A stretch of 64,000 bases of DNA from Pezicula radicicola (Eukaryota; Ascomycota; Leotiomycetes; Helotiales; Dermateaceae), in assembly GCA_003008705.1 (NCBI GenBank), contig PDUO01000004.1:1364001-1428000 (forward strand). Direction: 5' to 3'. A model generated the notes under the pieces. That model was not told the origin of the DNA. It saw only the letters and a program-made list of their open reading frames with translations, and did no database searches. Both the position numbers and the translations under genes were made by a program. Positions 10,977 to 21,118 of the stretch are shown piece by piece (positions within the stretch are counted from its first letter, which is position 1; each line of letters begins with the position of its first letter).

Positions 10977-12220
10977 GATTAAATATGGGCTTATGCCATG
11001 ATAAAAGTGTACAGTAGTTAGCAAGGGGTTCTTGCTATTAATTCTTGTACCACGCAACTCAACTATACAAATGCACAAGATTTCTACACTCTACCTTTAG
11101 TTTGATGTGCATAGAGGAAGTAGTAACATTGGCATAGAGACGTAGTTTTGGGATAAACAAATAGCGACCATTTTAGATATCATAACTTAAAACTGCTCTC
11201 TTAGTTTAACTTATACAATCATAGCAGCAGCGTACTCTATCAAAGTCATAATCCTGGAATGCATAGGCGGCGAGTCTCGCTTGAATCTCGCTTAATCATT
11301 CCCTAGTGCCAAGAAATAAAGGGGGGATTGATTGAAGCAGCAAAACAGTTAAAAAGAATTACGACGAGGGCGAAGGGGACAAATCGAGGTCTACAAATTC
11401 AACAAAAGAAAAAGAAGATCTACATGCAATGCAGAAGGTGGGTTCCAAAGATTGGTAGTGGAGGATTTTGGAACAAAGCCATAGTCGTCTCTGGTAAAAG
11501 GCAAGAAACAAATTTTGAGCTAGCTTATCCCACTCCGAAAGCCAAAACTTCTTATTTCGCTTTATAAAGTGCTCCCGAGTCCTAGGCACCCAAAACTTAA
11601 GTGAATTTGTGGTGTTGGCCTCGCTTATGGTGTACTGAAAACATAAGTTGGTTAGGGGTGCATTCACTGTCAAAAATTGTGTTGCGTTTTTTGATATTGT
11701 CACCGATGCAAGGAACTAGCAAAAGATTCGGATGGATGTAAAATACATACAATAGCAGGAATTCGCAGATAGTAACCCACTCAACTACTAGTTTGCCGAT
11801 CTGTGGGTTGAGCATGGCAGAGGGGACAGGATGCCCTATTTTCTACAGTCTATAGTCATATGTGACAGCTTGAGGCTTCAAGTGCTCCTTATTAAGACTA
11901 GTTTGAATTCTCGAAGTATGCACTTATTTTCGTAAGCTTTCAAAGAAATACCCAAATCATGTAAGTTACCCAAAAAGTGAGTTACCCATATCGATAGTTA
12001 CTCAAGTCAAGTAAATTATATAAGTCAAGAAAGTCACTCAAGTGAATCAAGATATCTAAGTGAACAAGCCAAAACTCAACCTTGAAAACTATCTTACTCT
12101 TTTCAGAAGCGGGATTATAGGTCATATTAATGTTTATAAGTATAGTGTACAATATACCCTTCAATATCTAATAACAAAATTTCTAGCACTCTGCATATCT
12201 GCCTCCCTCGGCAATACACC
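10977..12220. other. Intergenic region with dispersed-repeat block
   Basis: AT-rich, no supported gene. Its right half carries the direct-repeat block listed separately. Confidence 0.5.
11951..12066. repeat. Interior-type block of the MITE-associated repeat
   Basis: At least six degenerate direct repeats of a 12-18 bp unit of the type GAGTTACTCAAGTCAAGT (variants GTAAGTTACCCAAAAAGTG, TAGTTACTCAAGTCAAG, AAAGTCACTCAAGTGAATC). The same unit makes up the centre of the TIR-bearing elements further right; no terminal inverted repeat is visible here. Confidence 0.65.
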
Positions 12221-13100
12221 CTAAAAACCCTCTTCCTCATTCCTCTGTCTCTCCATAACAACGGCACTTTTATCACCTTCGACAACATCAAAGCCCTCCC
12301 CTTCAATAACCGCGATTTCGTCAGTAGACTCGGGCATATACTCCTTGATACCAGTTCCGGATACAGAAGAAATAGCAGATAGTCCAGTATCCGAAGAATC
12401 CAAGAGGTGCCCCGACAAAATAATTGATTTGAAAGATCTGGACAGCCGGTGAGTCAAGATCTTTGCTGACTAATACCATGAAGAAACCTGGTAGGGGTGG
12501 AAGCATCCCAATAGCTAAAGCAACCATGCAGCGAAGGTTCCAGCCACCTGTGTACCAATAGATCCCATCCTCTCTATAAAGATCCGGGACCTTCCACATA
12601 TTTTTACGTATTAGCCAGTAGTCTGCGATGAGTATTGATGTTGACATTGAGATACAGACTGTATTTGGTTAGTTTTGAAGTACTTCGATAATCAAAAGGC
12701 TTTCAACATAGAAACTTGCCTGTGAACGCTGAAAGAATGGTGATGAAAATAGACGCCTGCGACAAGAATCTCCAGGGCTGTGCAATAACCGTCATGGTAA
12801 CCAAGATTGCAGAGGCTCTTTTCATTGAGAGATATCTTGGAAATATTCCTGCTAAATCCATCCCATATGGGATAGTGTTCTGGCTGTGAACTTCAGTTAG
12901 CGATGCTTCATTTAGAAGGTTATAGGAGAACTAAGACTTAATTTATGAGTAGCTAGGCATGTCTCGGGAGGGTGGATATGTCGAGAGACTTTAACAGCAC
13001 CAAAGACAATTAACAAAAGATCAAAAATGAACCGGATTTACGGACCTTAAATTGACGAATATCTCTGATGAGAGGAGACCGACACCAGCGAACAATGTAC

Positions 13101-13230
13101 CTATAAATCAGAAACTCGAAGTTAGTTTACTTGTTCTGGATATTTTCGGGAGTAATTCAAATATTATTCAGGAGCAAAGAGTAAATTTAACCTAGAAGAG
13201 GTAAATTTACTCCGAAAACTTGAGACTTAC
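13101..13230 (-). repeat. Intron similar to another intron of the same gene (copy 1)
   Basis: This 130 nt intron aligns over most of its length with the 124 nt intron at 14043-14166. The shared 3' half includes AAGTAAACTAACT, which is the branch-point region, and TTGCTCYTRAATMAT further up. See the findings. Confidence 0.6.
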
Positions 13231-14042
13231 CTGCTCGGCATGCTGGTGTGTAGGCATCATTTTGCACTGCTTGGAGTAGAATAAGCGGATTCCACTGAAT
13301 AGTACCGTACATCTTTGAGGTGACCGTGGTGATAAGAACCCCAAACAGTGCAGAAAGTGTGACAGTGGTAGGTAGGGCCAGGACCATACCAGGCGTAGCG
13401 TAATGCCTCTTCTTTTCAAAACGAGTCCAATCTGAAAACCGTTCAGCAGCACCACCCCAGGTACCGCCAACACTACTCATACATTGCACAATATGAAAAG
13501 CCTTCTGGGTTTTGTTGAGAACAATGGTCGAGGAAACTGGATCACCAGCTCCACCATTCGATCCCAGAGCCCACGCAAGCATGCCCGCAAAGGTTGCACA
13601 GATTATGATGAAAGATGGATAGAGATCTTTGTGAATTTGATGTGGTGGGACAAACCAGAGAATAGGCAAGTATATAATGGCAAAGAGCATAAAGCTGATT
13701 AGGTTTTGTGTAGTGATGGCGGCGCTGGCTGGCAGGGTATTTGGCATGTGGTGGAAGGAAGGAAATATTGCTCCAAATATCAGGGTAAAGGCTTGGCCTC
13801 CGTAGTATGCTTGAATACCAGACTTTTTGGTAGAAGTTAGCTAAAAAATTTCCAACACATTTGTACTTCACAAATAGTATACTCACAAAGACAATCCCAC
13901 CCAGGAACATAATCGTAATTGGAATAGATGTACCCCAAAGACCGAATGTAGCTCTGTTCACCAAGGTCTAGAGAAATATGTCACTTTGTTTAGATTTAGA
14001 AGGGAGATTTTGGACAAGCTTACATATCCTAAACTATAGTTC

Positions 14043-14166
14043 CTGCATAGTAAAAGACTCCGAGTTAGTTTACTTATTCTAGATATCCCGCGAGTAGCTC
14101 AAGCATGATTTAAGAGCAATAAGTAACCGACTCGAGAGAGGAAATTCTGCTCGAAGGAAATGAGTA
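14043..14166 (-). repeat. Intron similar to another intron of the same gene (copy 2)
   Basis: Partner of the intron at 13101-13230. By eye about three quarters of aligned positions agree over the last 75 nt, with weaker similarity before that. Confidence 0.6.
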
Positions 14167-14441
14167 CGCATATGCCTGGTCTGCCACAGAAGATACCTAG
14201 GATACTAGCAATGATGCAACCACCAAGAATTGCACCAAGTGTCTCGCCAGCATTCAAACCAACAGCAATATACGAACTGCCTAGGGTATAAGTTCCAACA
14301 GAAACTCCTGTTGTAATCCAGTATGCAAAATAACCCAACAGCCCGAAAGTACGTTCCTTCTTTGGGATCGGATAGATATGGATTTAAATTAAGCGAGCAC
14401 TGACTCATGGTGATGAACACAGGGAGGGGCTTTGATAGCAA

Positions 14442-15161
14442 AATTAAAATTTAAAAAAGAAGCCGATAGTAGAGATCGTTGCAAATTGAAACTTTGCTGA
14501 CAACCATTGGGATTGAATGCGAGCGAAGAACAGGCAGAGGCTTAGAAGATGCACCGTTTCCCATCCCCCGCGATGACTTTTTCGTAAAAAAGGGGCACGG
14601 CAGCTACAAGCAATACACCGGGTGCGAAGTTAGAACGCCAGCGAAATAGAGTCTTGAAGCGGCTAACTCAAAATGGCGAGATTTTAATAACTGTACCTTA
14701 TACTCTCTGCGAAACTTCACGACAAGTGAACTCTAAACTGTTGGCGCAATGGAAGTCCCCCCTTTTCGAGCGACGCTAAGCGAGCGCTCCTTCCTCTGGA
14801 GTGACGTTCACCAAACTGCGCGCAAGGACGGCGTCGCATGAACTTTGGCCTCCGGTTGTGTGCTCAAGAACAAAACTTGATGACACTGACTCAGTTGCCC
14901 TCTTTGTCAATCTGTTAGTCAAGTTCGAAGAATGCTGTTTTTTTGCTCGCTTGTGAAGAACTTTCTGTTGTCAATAAAGAAAAAGGAACAAAGCATGGCA
15001 CATTCTACTTCAAACAATAATATTGTTTAGAGAAACAATGTACCTGTAAATAATACAAGTATATATACGACAATCCATCTAACTTGACGCCCTTTCTAGC
15101 GAAATTCAAACTTACGAAACACAGCAAGAAATTAACACCCAACTCAGTACTCACGGAAGAA
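14442..15161. other. Intergenic region upstream of RING gene
   Basis: No coding frame is supported. A TATATATA stretch near 15060 lies about 100 bp before the RING gene start and could be its TATA box. A TGACTCA (Gcn4/Cpc1-like) heptamer occurs at about 14886. Confidence 0.4.
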
Positions 15162-15800
15162 ATGCCAACGTCCAATGTCCGAAGTCCCTGCTTGGTTAGT
15201 AGAATTCTCTACGACTGTGGACACTATATGGAATACATCGTACACGGAGAGGGGTGTAACCCTGACGCCGAAACCTGCGAATTTCTCGAGGTGCATTACA
15301 ATATGCACAGCTCTGAATGTCCACGCTGTCACTACGCTTACGAGCACCAAACCAACTTCCATGAAATCACAGTTGCAGATCTAGGAATGGATGAGGATGC
15401 CACGTTATTCCATCCTAACGATACAGCTCTCTATCTCCCACACACAATGATCGAAGAACGAAGAGCGCTGTTCAGGGTTTTGATGGCAGCTGAAAAGGAA
15501 GCACAGGAAGCGGAGCAGCAAGCACTAGAATCAGAACAGCAAGCACTGGAAGCGGACCAACAAGCAAGGAGATTAAGAGCACAGCTACGAAATGCGTATC
15601 TCTTGAATCGTCTTGCGACTGCCTTGGCGTATGTCGTCGGGCAGAGACGAGAACAACAGTGCAATATCTGCTTTAGTGAATATCGGCATGGAGATGAGCC
15701 CTGTAGGTTGATTTGCGGTCACGAGTTTGGCTTCGGCTGCATCGTTAAGTGGCTCATTGAACGGGGAACTTGTCCACAGTGTAGACGAGCTTATTTGTAA
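15162..15800 (+). CDS. RING-finger protein with N-terminal Cys/His region and coiled coil
   Basis: The 212-aa intronless protein is probably a ubiquitin E3 ligase. The N-terminal third has spaced metal-ligand-like residues (DCGHYMEY, GCNPDAETC, SECPRCHY). A Glu/Gln/Ala-rich heptad repeat (EQQALES, EQQALEA, DQQARR) at about residues 130-160 suggests a coiled coil. The C-terminal RING reads CNICFSEY, then ICGHEFGFGCIVKWL and CPQCRRAYL. The position normally taken by the fifth ligand (His/Cys in C-x-H-x-F-H) is Gly, a variant shared with the related gene about 3 kb downstream. The first ATG in frame is used; the frame is open further upstream without an ATG. Confidence 0.75.
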   Translation: MPTSNVRSPCLVSRILYDCGHYMEYIVHGEGCNPDAETCEFLEVHYNMHSSECPRCHYAYEHQTNFHEITVADLGMDEDATLFHPNDTALYLPHTMIEERRALFRVLMAAEKEAQEAEQQALESEQQALEADQQARRLRAQLRNAYLLNRLATALAYVVGQRREQQCNICFSEYRHGDEPCRLICGHEFGFGCIVKWLIERGTCPQCRRAYL

Positions 15801-16567
15801 GCGATCATGCCAAGCCCATTTCTCGTCCTATTTCTTGCTAGCTAGTTTCCCCATGTTATCTTTCGTGTTGTCTGTTTTGGAGTTTGAATGAGTATTTCTG
15901 CTTTGAGATTTAAGTAAGAAAAGATTTATAGACAAGCAGTGGAATCTATGTTTTATTACTAAAGTTTCTCGCCACTCACTTTTTAACTTGAATAGGTGAC
16001 TTCATTTAGGCAACTCACTTTATTTGAACTTGGTAACTTACTTGATCTGAGCAACCCACTTAGTTTTCAAATCGAGTAACTTCTTTGACTTCGACCTCGA
16101 GTAACTAACTTCGAAGAGACGATTTCGTCTGTGGCCGGATAATCTCCTCTATGTAGAACATTAAAAATCTCCAAGAATTGACGAAAGGAAAAGTCATGCA
16201 AGAACAGTGATTAGAAAGGAAACTAAGTGCAGTAGTAAATTCAATGGCGAAGAAAGTAGATGTAAGATCGAAAGGCGTTTATGACTGGGTCAAGATGAAT
16301 ACAAGAATGCAGGCTTATAGCTGTTCTAGAATAATTATAGCAAAGAGTACTTCACATTCTGTGCCATTTTGTACCAAGACCAAAAATTGGCGCCTGCATT
16401 GAATTGTGGAATAGCTATAATCAGGCCCATTTCCACACACTCAATTCCTCACAGAATACAACCTGAACACCACTTTGTCTACCCACGTGATGTTGCTCCC
16501 AAGTAACCATTCAGCCCAACAGCATATTAGTTTGGCAATTGTATAGTATGTGGGGGACATTCTAAAA
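15801..16567. other. Intergenic region with dispersed-repeat block
   Basis: 3' ends of two convergent genes. The direct-repeat block in its first part is listed separately; nothing else was recognised. Confidence 0.5.
15971..16113. repeat. Interior-type block of the MITE-associated repeat
   Basis: About nine degenerate repeats in the orientation opposite to the 11951 block (CACTCACTTTTTAACTTGAA, GGCAACTCACTTTATTTGAA, TTGGTAACTTACTTGATCTG, AGCAACCCACTTAG, TCGAGTAACTTC). No terminal inverted repeats were seen. Confidence 0.65.
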
Positions 16568-17138
16568 TCAATCTGATTCCCAAGCCCACAAAGCATACAT
16601 AAATTTAGCATTTTCAATCGCAAGCATTTCCTCCTGTCGTGTCTTGACCTTTCGGTGTAGAAGCAGCTCCAGATGTTTGAGCACCACGCCATAAGCGCTA
16701 AATATATGCACCTCTCCGGAAGTATCAAGACCTGGGTAGATAGTATCAAAGGTAATTTTGATCTCACTGAGGTTCTGGAGCCATTCAGATGTTTTTTTAC
16801 AAGAGAATCCGTCTATGAGTCGGTCCTTGTCGAACCAAGACCTCGAGGACTTTAGCGACAAGCCATACGAGAAGGAAGCGAAGCACTTACGTTAATCTGG
16901 CCTCGACCTTTTTAATGCGGTTCAAAGCGTTCTGACTCAATTCACCGAAGCTGAAGTTGTTCTCCTCGTGTAGGATGAAGTGGTTTTGACGGTAGAAGAG
17001 CTCAAGCGCTTCGTGATAGAGCTCGCTATTAGGTCGTAAAGCAACGAGCAGAACAGGTGTCTCGCCATTCCAATCAGCAACTGCTGGAGCAAAGATCATC
17101 TCGCGCAGTTCGGGGGGAAGACATCGGAGGCTAGGCAT
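16568..17138 (-). CDS. Small 2EXR/F-box-like protein of unknown function
   Basis: Two exons (17138-16891, 16841-16568) give 173 aa with a 49 nt intron. The start MPSLRCLPPELREMIF resembles the leading motif of the fungal 2EXR and F-box-like families, where LPxExRxxIW/F opens the domain; LRPNSELYHEALELFYRQNHF matches the later part of such domains. No catalytic motif was seen. These families are strongly expanded in Pezizomycotina and have no established biochemical role. The acceptor is chosen for frame (after CTCGAG); an AG ten bases earlier (CTAAAG) would break the frame. Confidence 0.6.
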
Positions 17139-18089
17139 TTTGAAGCTTGCCCCTTAGGTTGTGTTGTTCACTAGATGAAGCTGTATTAGTTATTATTTTT
17201 GCAAGCTAGTATCTAGTAGGTCGCTTACGAGTATGATGTACGTTCTTGTTTTCGAAGTTCAAGAATGGATTGTTTGTTGAATGGATTGTGCGTTATTTTG
17301 TTTTGAGAAGGCGGAGAAATTTTTGGAAGTGGTTCAGAATTAAGCGACGTCTCTGGGACAGTGAATATAGGGGTTTCGATTACCCCACACCGCTACGTTC
17401 TCTGCAGGGTTAGAAACAAAAATTATTCTAAAGATGAAAGGTCCTAGAGAACTCACTACATTCTTAACTTCTTTAGCTTCCTTCTGCCTTCTTGAAACAA
17501 GACACCTTCGACCCTCGACTTCCAAACTTGAAAAGACGTATAACATATTTCTAAGCATTTAATGGAATCCTATAGAAACTGGCGGTTTCTGCCTGCTATA
17601 TGATTGTACCTAAAATTCTAAAAGCATATTCTACTTAATGAACTTACCTACTTTGAGTACCTACCTAACTTATCAAGCTTTAAATTGCCGAGCGACTTTT
17701 ACCCTACACCATACACCCTCCACCCCGCCCACAAGAGCTAAGTGCTTTGTCAATATCTCTGTATATTCGGCGATAATTCGTTGTAAAGACTTCTTCGTTG
17801 TACTTCAAGAAAGGTACAATGTCTTTAAAGACAATTACTGGCATGGATTTCTTTATTCCACCACAAGAACATTACACCAACTTTTATAGTCATTAAAGCC
17901 CACAAACCAAAGATTGTTATATTTCTCCCTACAGCAACAGACTTCTAGCAGATACAAATACAACGGTCCCCCAAACTCAAAACCATCTATCTATCATTAT
18001 AAAACATCTACAGCTCTCCCTAAACTCATCAACTCCCACATCAAAACAAAAACACCACTCAACTTACAACTCAACAACCAAAATCAACA
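17139..18089. other. Divergent intergenic region
   Basis: No gene is supported. The right end is a purine-poor leader rich in CAACAACC-type sequence directly before the RING-gene ATG. Confidence 0.4.
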
Positions 18090-18739
18090 ATGTCACTATC
18101 TCCACCACAAACCCATCTAAAGTGTTTCACAGCTCAACTCCTACACCCATCCTGCGGCCACATAATGACATACACGGGTCTAGATCCCGAATCCCACAAC
18201 AACTCAGAGCAACAACAAGACAGCAGCCTATGCAGGCACAGCAAAACACTCTACGAAGTAAAATACAACATACCAAAATGTGACAGATGCTGGCTTGTTG
18301 AAGAATTCAATCTAACCTGGGAAGCAGCAGTTAAAGAAGCAAATGAAGGGCTTACCTTAGACGTTTTAGGTGAGCCTTTGTTTCGGGGTCACTTTGAGGA
18401 CACGGAGCAAATTCTGGAACCACAGGTTATTGCAGAACGTATTTTAAAATTCCAAGACTATCAGGACGAGCAAGAGAGGTGCTTAGGATGAGAAAGATGG
18501 AGGTGATTCAACAGAGTATTATTAAACCTATCATTGGAACCCCCCGGGAGGATAAGTGTAATATCTGTTTTGGGGACTGGGAGTGTGGGACTGCTGAAGG
18601 AGAGAAGACTGTTACGCTTCCCTGCAGACATGAGTTTGGAGATAAGTGTATCTTGCAGTGGCTTCTAGAACACAAGTCTTGTCCCGAGTGTCGTAGAGAG
18701 TTCTATGCCGTGGGAGAAGCTCGGTTCAGATTCAGGTGA
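18090..18739 (+). pseudogene. RING-finger protein, frameshifted
   Basis: Related to the gene at 15162: an N-terminal Cys/His region (HPSCGHIMTYTG, SLCRHSKTLY, PKCDRCW), a helical middle, and a C-terminal RING (CNICFGDW, LPCRHEFGDKCILQWL, CPECRREF) with the same Gly at the fifth ligand place. The first frame runs to a TGA at 18489-18491 within QDEQERCLG. The RING lies one frame over and is open from before 18479, reading LRMRKMEVIQQS. Protein-like sequence on both sides meets at AGAGGTGCTTAGG, as if one base were lost. A 56 nt GTGAGC...CACAG intron at 18370-18425 would also restore frame, but removes protein-like sequence and lacks a good branch point. A sequencing error is the other possibility. 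Confidence 0.6.
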
Positions 18740-19205
18740 GTACTCTCTATTCTTTTCTTGCTAGCAGGCAAAAACTAAAGGCAGGTTTTCTGGGGGGTTT
18801 TTTTGTCAGGTCATGTTTGCGCGTTTCCCTTTATAGTAAAGGTAGGCAACAAATAAAATCACAGAGTCAAAATTAAAACAAAGTGTAGTTGTTGAACATT
18901 GAAGTGAGTAGGGAATAGTTATGTGACTGTCTTCTTTGGAAGGCTCTAGTCATAGCTGCTACGATGACAGTTCTATTCTGCCTTTAATTATTTATGATCA
19001 TTGCTTGTCTCTGAAGCTCTACACATTAAAGTTTAATTCTCCTCTCTTCCCTTCATAGGCGAGCGAGTGGGAAATGGTAGTGATGGAATAGAGATAGGAA
19101 AAGAAATGAGGTGAATTGATAATCCAGTAAACAGCTAGATGATGAGAAGATGGTTGATATAGAATTGATGCTAATGCTCGCTATGCTGTTTCGAAAAACT
19201 TCAAA
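18740..19205. other. Convergent intergenic region
   Basis: Nothing recognised besides the 3' ends of the flanking genes. Confidence 0.4.
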
Positions 19206-20364
19206 TTATGCGACGTTCGAAAGTCCCGAATCTGGTTAAGTCGTATCAGTTAGTAACCTTCCAGTGCATTTATCAGACAGAAAATCCTTCACTTACCAAT
19301 TTGGATCTTCTGACCGGTCATCGACGTGTTTCTCACGATGTCAAGGTATGCCTGTGCACAATCCTCTATATCTGTCTGTATTCATAAACACGTCAGCTTT
19401 TGTGTGCAAGCAAGATCATGTACCATATGCGAGACGTACCACTTTCTTCAACCATGATCTGTCACGCATATCCTGGATTTTCTCCTCACCGTACTTGTTA
19501 CCCCACTCCGTCAATAAAATTCCGGGCAACACAGCTGCTTCAGGTCAGCAAAAATGACACCCGTATCTTACACAACCATTCTTACCATTAACCCTAATCT
19601 TGGGCCCTTGCGTAGCAGCAAGACAACGCATGAGGTGCAACTGAGCAGCTTTGGTCACACTATACGGCATTGAGCTCCCAGCAGGAATCTCTCCTGCAAT
19701 ACTCGAAGAGATGACCATAACTCCGCCCTCTGGATTCGCATTAAAGGTAGCTAGTGCGGCCTTCATCAGATGTGTCTGCGCTTTGACGTTGACAGCAAAG
19801 CATCTATCCCAGTCTTCTGTTGAAGGGGCTGACAGGTCTTTAAATTCAGAGAAGTTGGTGTAGCCTGCATTGGAGATGATAATGTCAAGTCCACCAAGTT
19901 GACTAGTTGCCTCTTGCACTGTACGGATGCAGTCTGCTTCTAGCCCCATGTCCTGTGGCCATTGTCAGACATTTTTACATGTAGATTTCGGGGAATTTGC
20001 CAAAGGCCTCCGGAAGGAGCTGAACTTACGCCTTGGACTAGCACAGCTTTCGTGCCATATCCTTTCTTAACCTTATCAGCCACTGCGGTCGCTCTATCTA
20101 CACTCGATAGGTAGTTGATGGCAACATTACATCCCTCCTGGGCGAACTTCAAGCTGATCACCTCGCCTAGCCCTCTTTCATAAGAATTAGCATGTTAACT
20201 CTATCTTTCTTCATAAGTTACTACATGCGAGTGGTATATTACTCGAAAGGTGCGTCTTGAGACGGCGAGACTTGACCAATGGCCACGTATTTATTGGGAG
20301 GAGAACCCTCTCACCTAGCGCCGCCCGTTATGAGCACATTCCTCCCCTTTAGAGCGTACGGCAT
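19206..20364 (-). CDS. Short-chain dehydrogenase/reductase (SDR)
   Basis: Six exons (20364-20315, 20174-20030, 19952-19586, 19534-19440, 19375-19297, 19231-19206) give 253 aa, standard for a classical SDR. The nucleotide-binding motif TGGARGLG is split by the first intron; LDIIISNAG (NAG motif), a catalytic Ser in VISSSIAG and YSVTK (Tyr/Lys pair) are all present. The end AVLPGILLTEWG and GQKIQIDSGLSNVA matches the PG motif and the C-terminus of 3-oxoacyl-reductase-like SDRs. The substrate cannot be told; no biosynthetic neighbours are present. The last exon has only 26 coding bases, but restores the expected IDSG ending. Confidence 0.85.
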
Positions 20365-21118
20365 GATGATGGCGCTGATTTTCGACTCGGATCAATCGTG
20401 TGATGCCCCTGACTCGATGCTAAGTTAGCTAGGTCTTGCTAGGTCTAGTTTTCACATGCAGAAGAGAAGGGGAAAAGAGAAGGTACAGGTAAGGCCAGGT
20501 AAGGCAAGGGAAGGTAAGTTAACAGTGGGGTAGCGGGGTAGACTGATGTCTCTCGCTTAAACTGTCATACGGAGTGTGCCCCGTTTAGTAAGGGTCGCCG
20601 ACCACCAGGTACCAGATTGTACAAGTACGATAACGACGACAACAGTGGAAATTTCGTAAAGAGATGCTTTCTTTACAACCTGTTGACCGTCATCCAAGGG
20701 CTCAATGTACCTCAATCAATGACAATCATACACCTTGGCCATGCATCGAGCTTACGCGATATGCTGACATGCATCATCGCAGCACCAGAAGGTTACAATA
20801 CCGTACGAATCAGTGAGATCATCTTAGTAGGGACAAGTGGGCTACTCAAATCACGTAGGTTCCTCAGATCACGTAGGTTCCTCAGATCAAGTGCATTACT
20901 GAAGTCCATATACATCACTAACAAATATAGGAGAACAAAGGCGTACTGGGCAATCCTTCTATGCCTTTAGAATCGTAGAGAGCTTGATAATACACCTGGG
21001 CTTATGCCTGCCAGTTCATCGACACCGCGATGCCAATACCCATATGAAAAGAAGCCAAGCCCTGCACCCACCAACAGGATGATATACATATGGCAATACT
21101 CCATATACGCCGACTCAT
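20365..21118. other. Intergenic region with purine-rich tract
   Basis: Upstream region of the SDR. A purine-rich run of AGGTAAGG-type units lies at about 20460-20520. No supported gene. Confidence 0.4.
20850..20904. repeat. Tandem 18-bp repeat related to the dispersed repeat
   Basis: Two perfect tandem copies of ATCACGTAGGTTCCTCAG followed by a diverged third (ATCAAGTGCATTACTGAAG). The third copy resembles the interior repeat of the MITE family. Confidence 0.6.

Larger units (their letters stand above)
12221..14441 (-). pseudogene. NCS1-family (uracil/allantoin/purine-type) permease, apparently decayed
   Basis: NCS1 transporters are 12-helix plasma-membrane symporters for nucleobases, allantoin or thiamine. 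Recognisable pieces in order: ERTFGLLGYFAYWITTGVS; NYSLGY and TLVNRATFGLWGTS; SGIQAYYGGQAFTLIFGAI (from 13822); a long membrane exon ending at 13231; TLFAGVGLLSSEIFVNL (13100-13046); SQNTIPYGMDLAGIFPRYLS (12883-12720); and STSILIADYWLIRKNMW with YWYTGGWN (from 12658). Most junctions join in frame, one through a GC-AG intron. But the N-terminal piece NPYLSDPKE and the next piece lie one base out of frame near 14360, the first intron junction (14042/14167) is out of frame, and the C-tail GTGIKEYMPESTDEI is one base off the last membrane exon near 12375. No convincing start codon was found. Three independent frame problems indicate a pseudogene; assembly errors are the alternative. Confidence 0.7.

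Noticed and set aside
18370..18425. Intron that would rescue the second RING gene
   Set aside because: Ends are GT-AG and frame would be restored, but no branch point, and it removes the best protein-like part while exposing an unlikely one.
20617..20970. 117-codon plus-strand open frame
   Set aside because: Its second half is translated tandem repeat; no ATG-proximal or protein-like signal.
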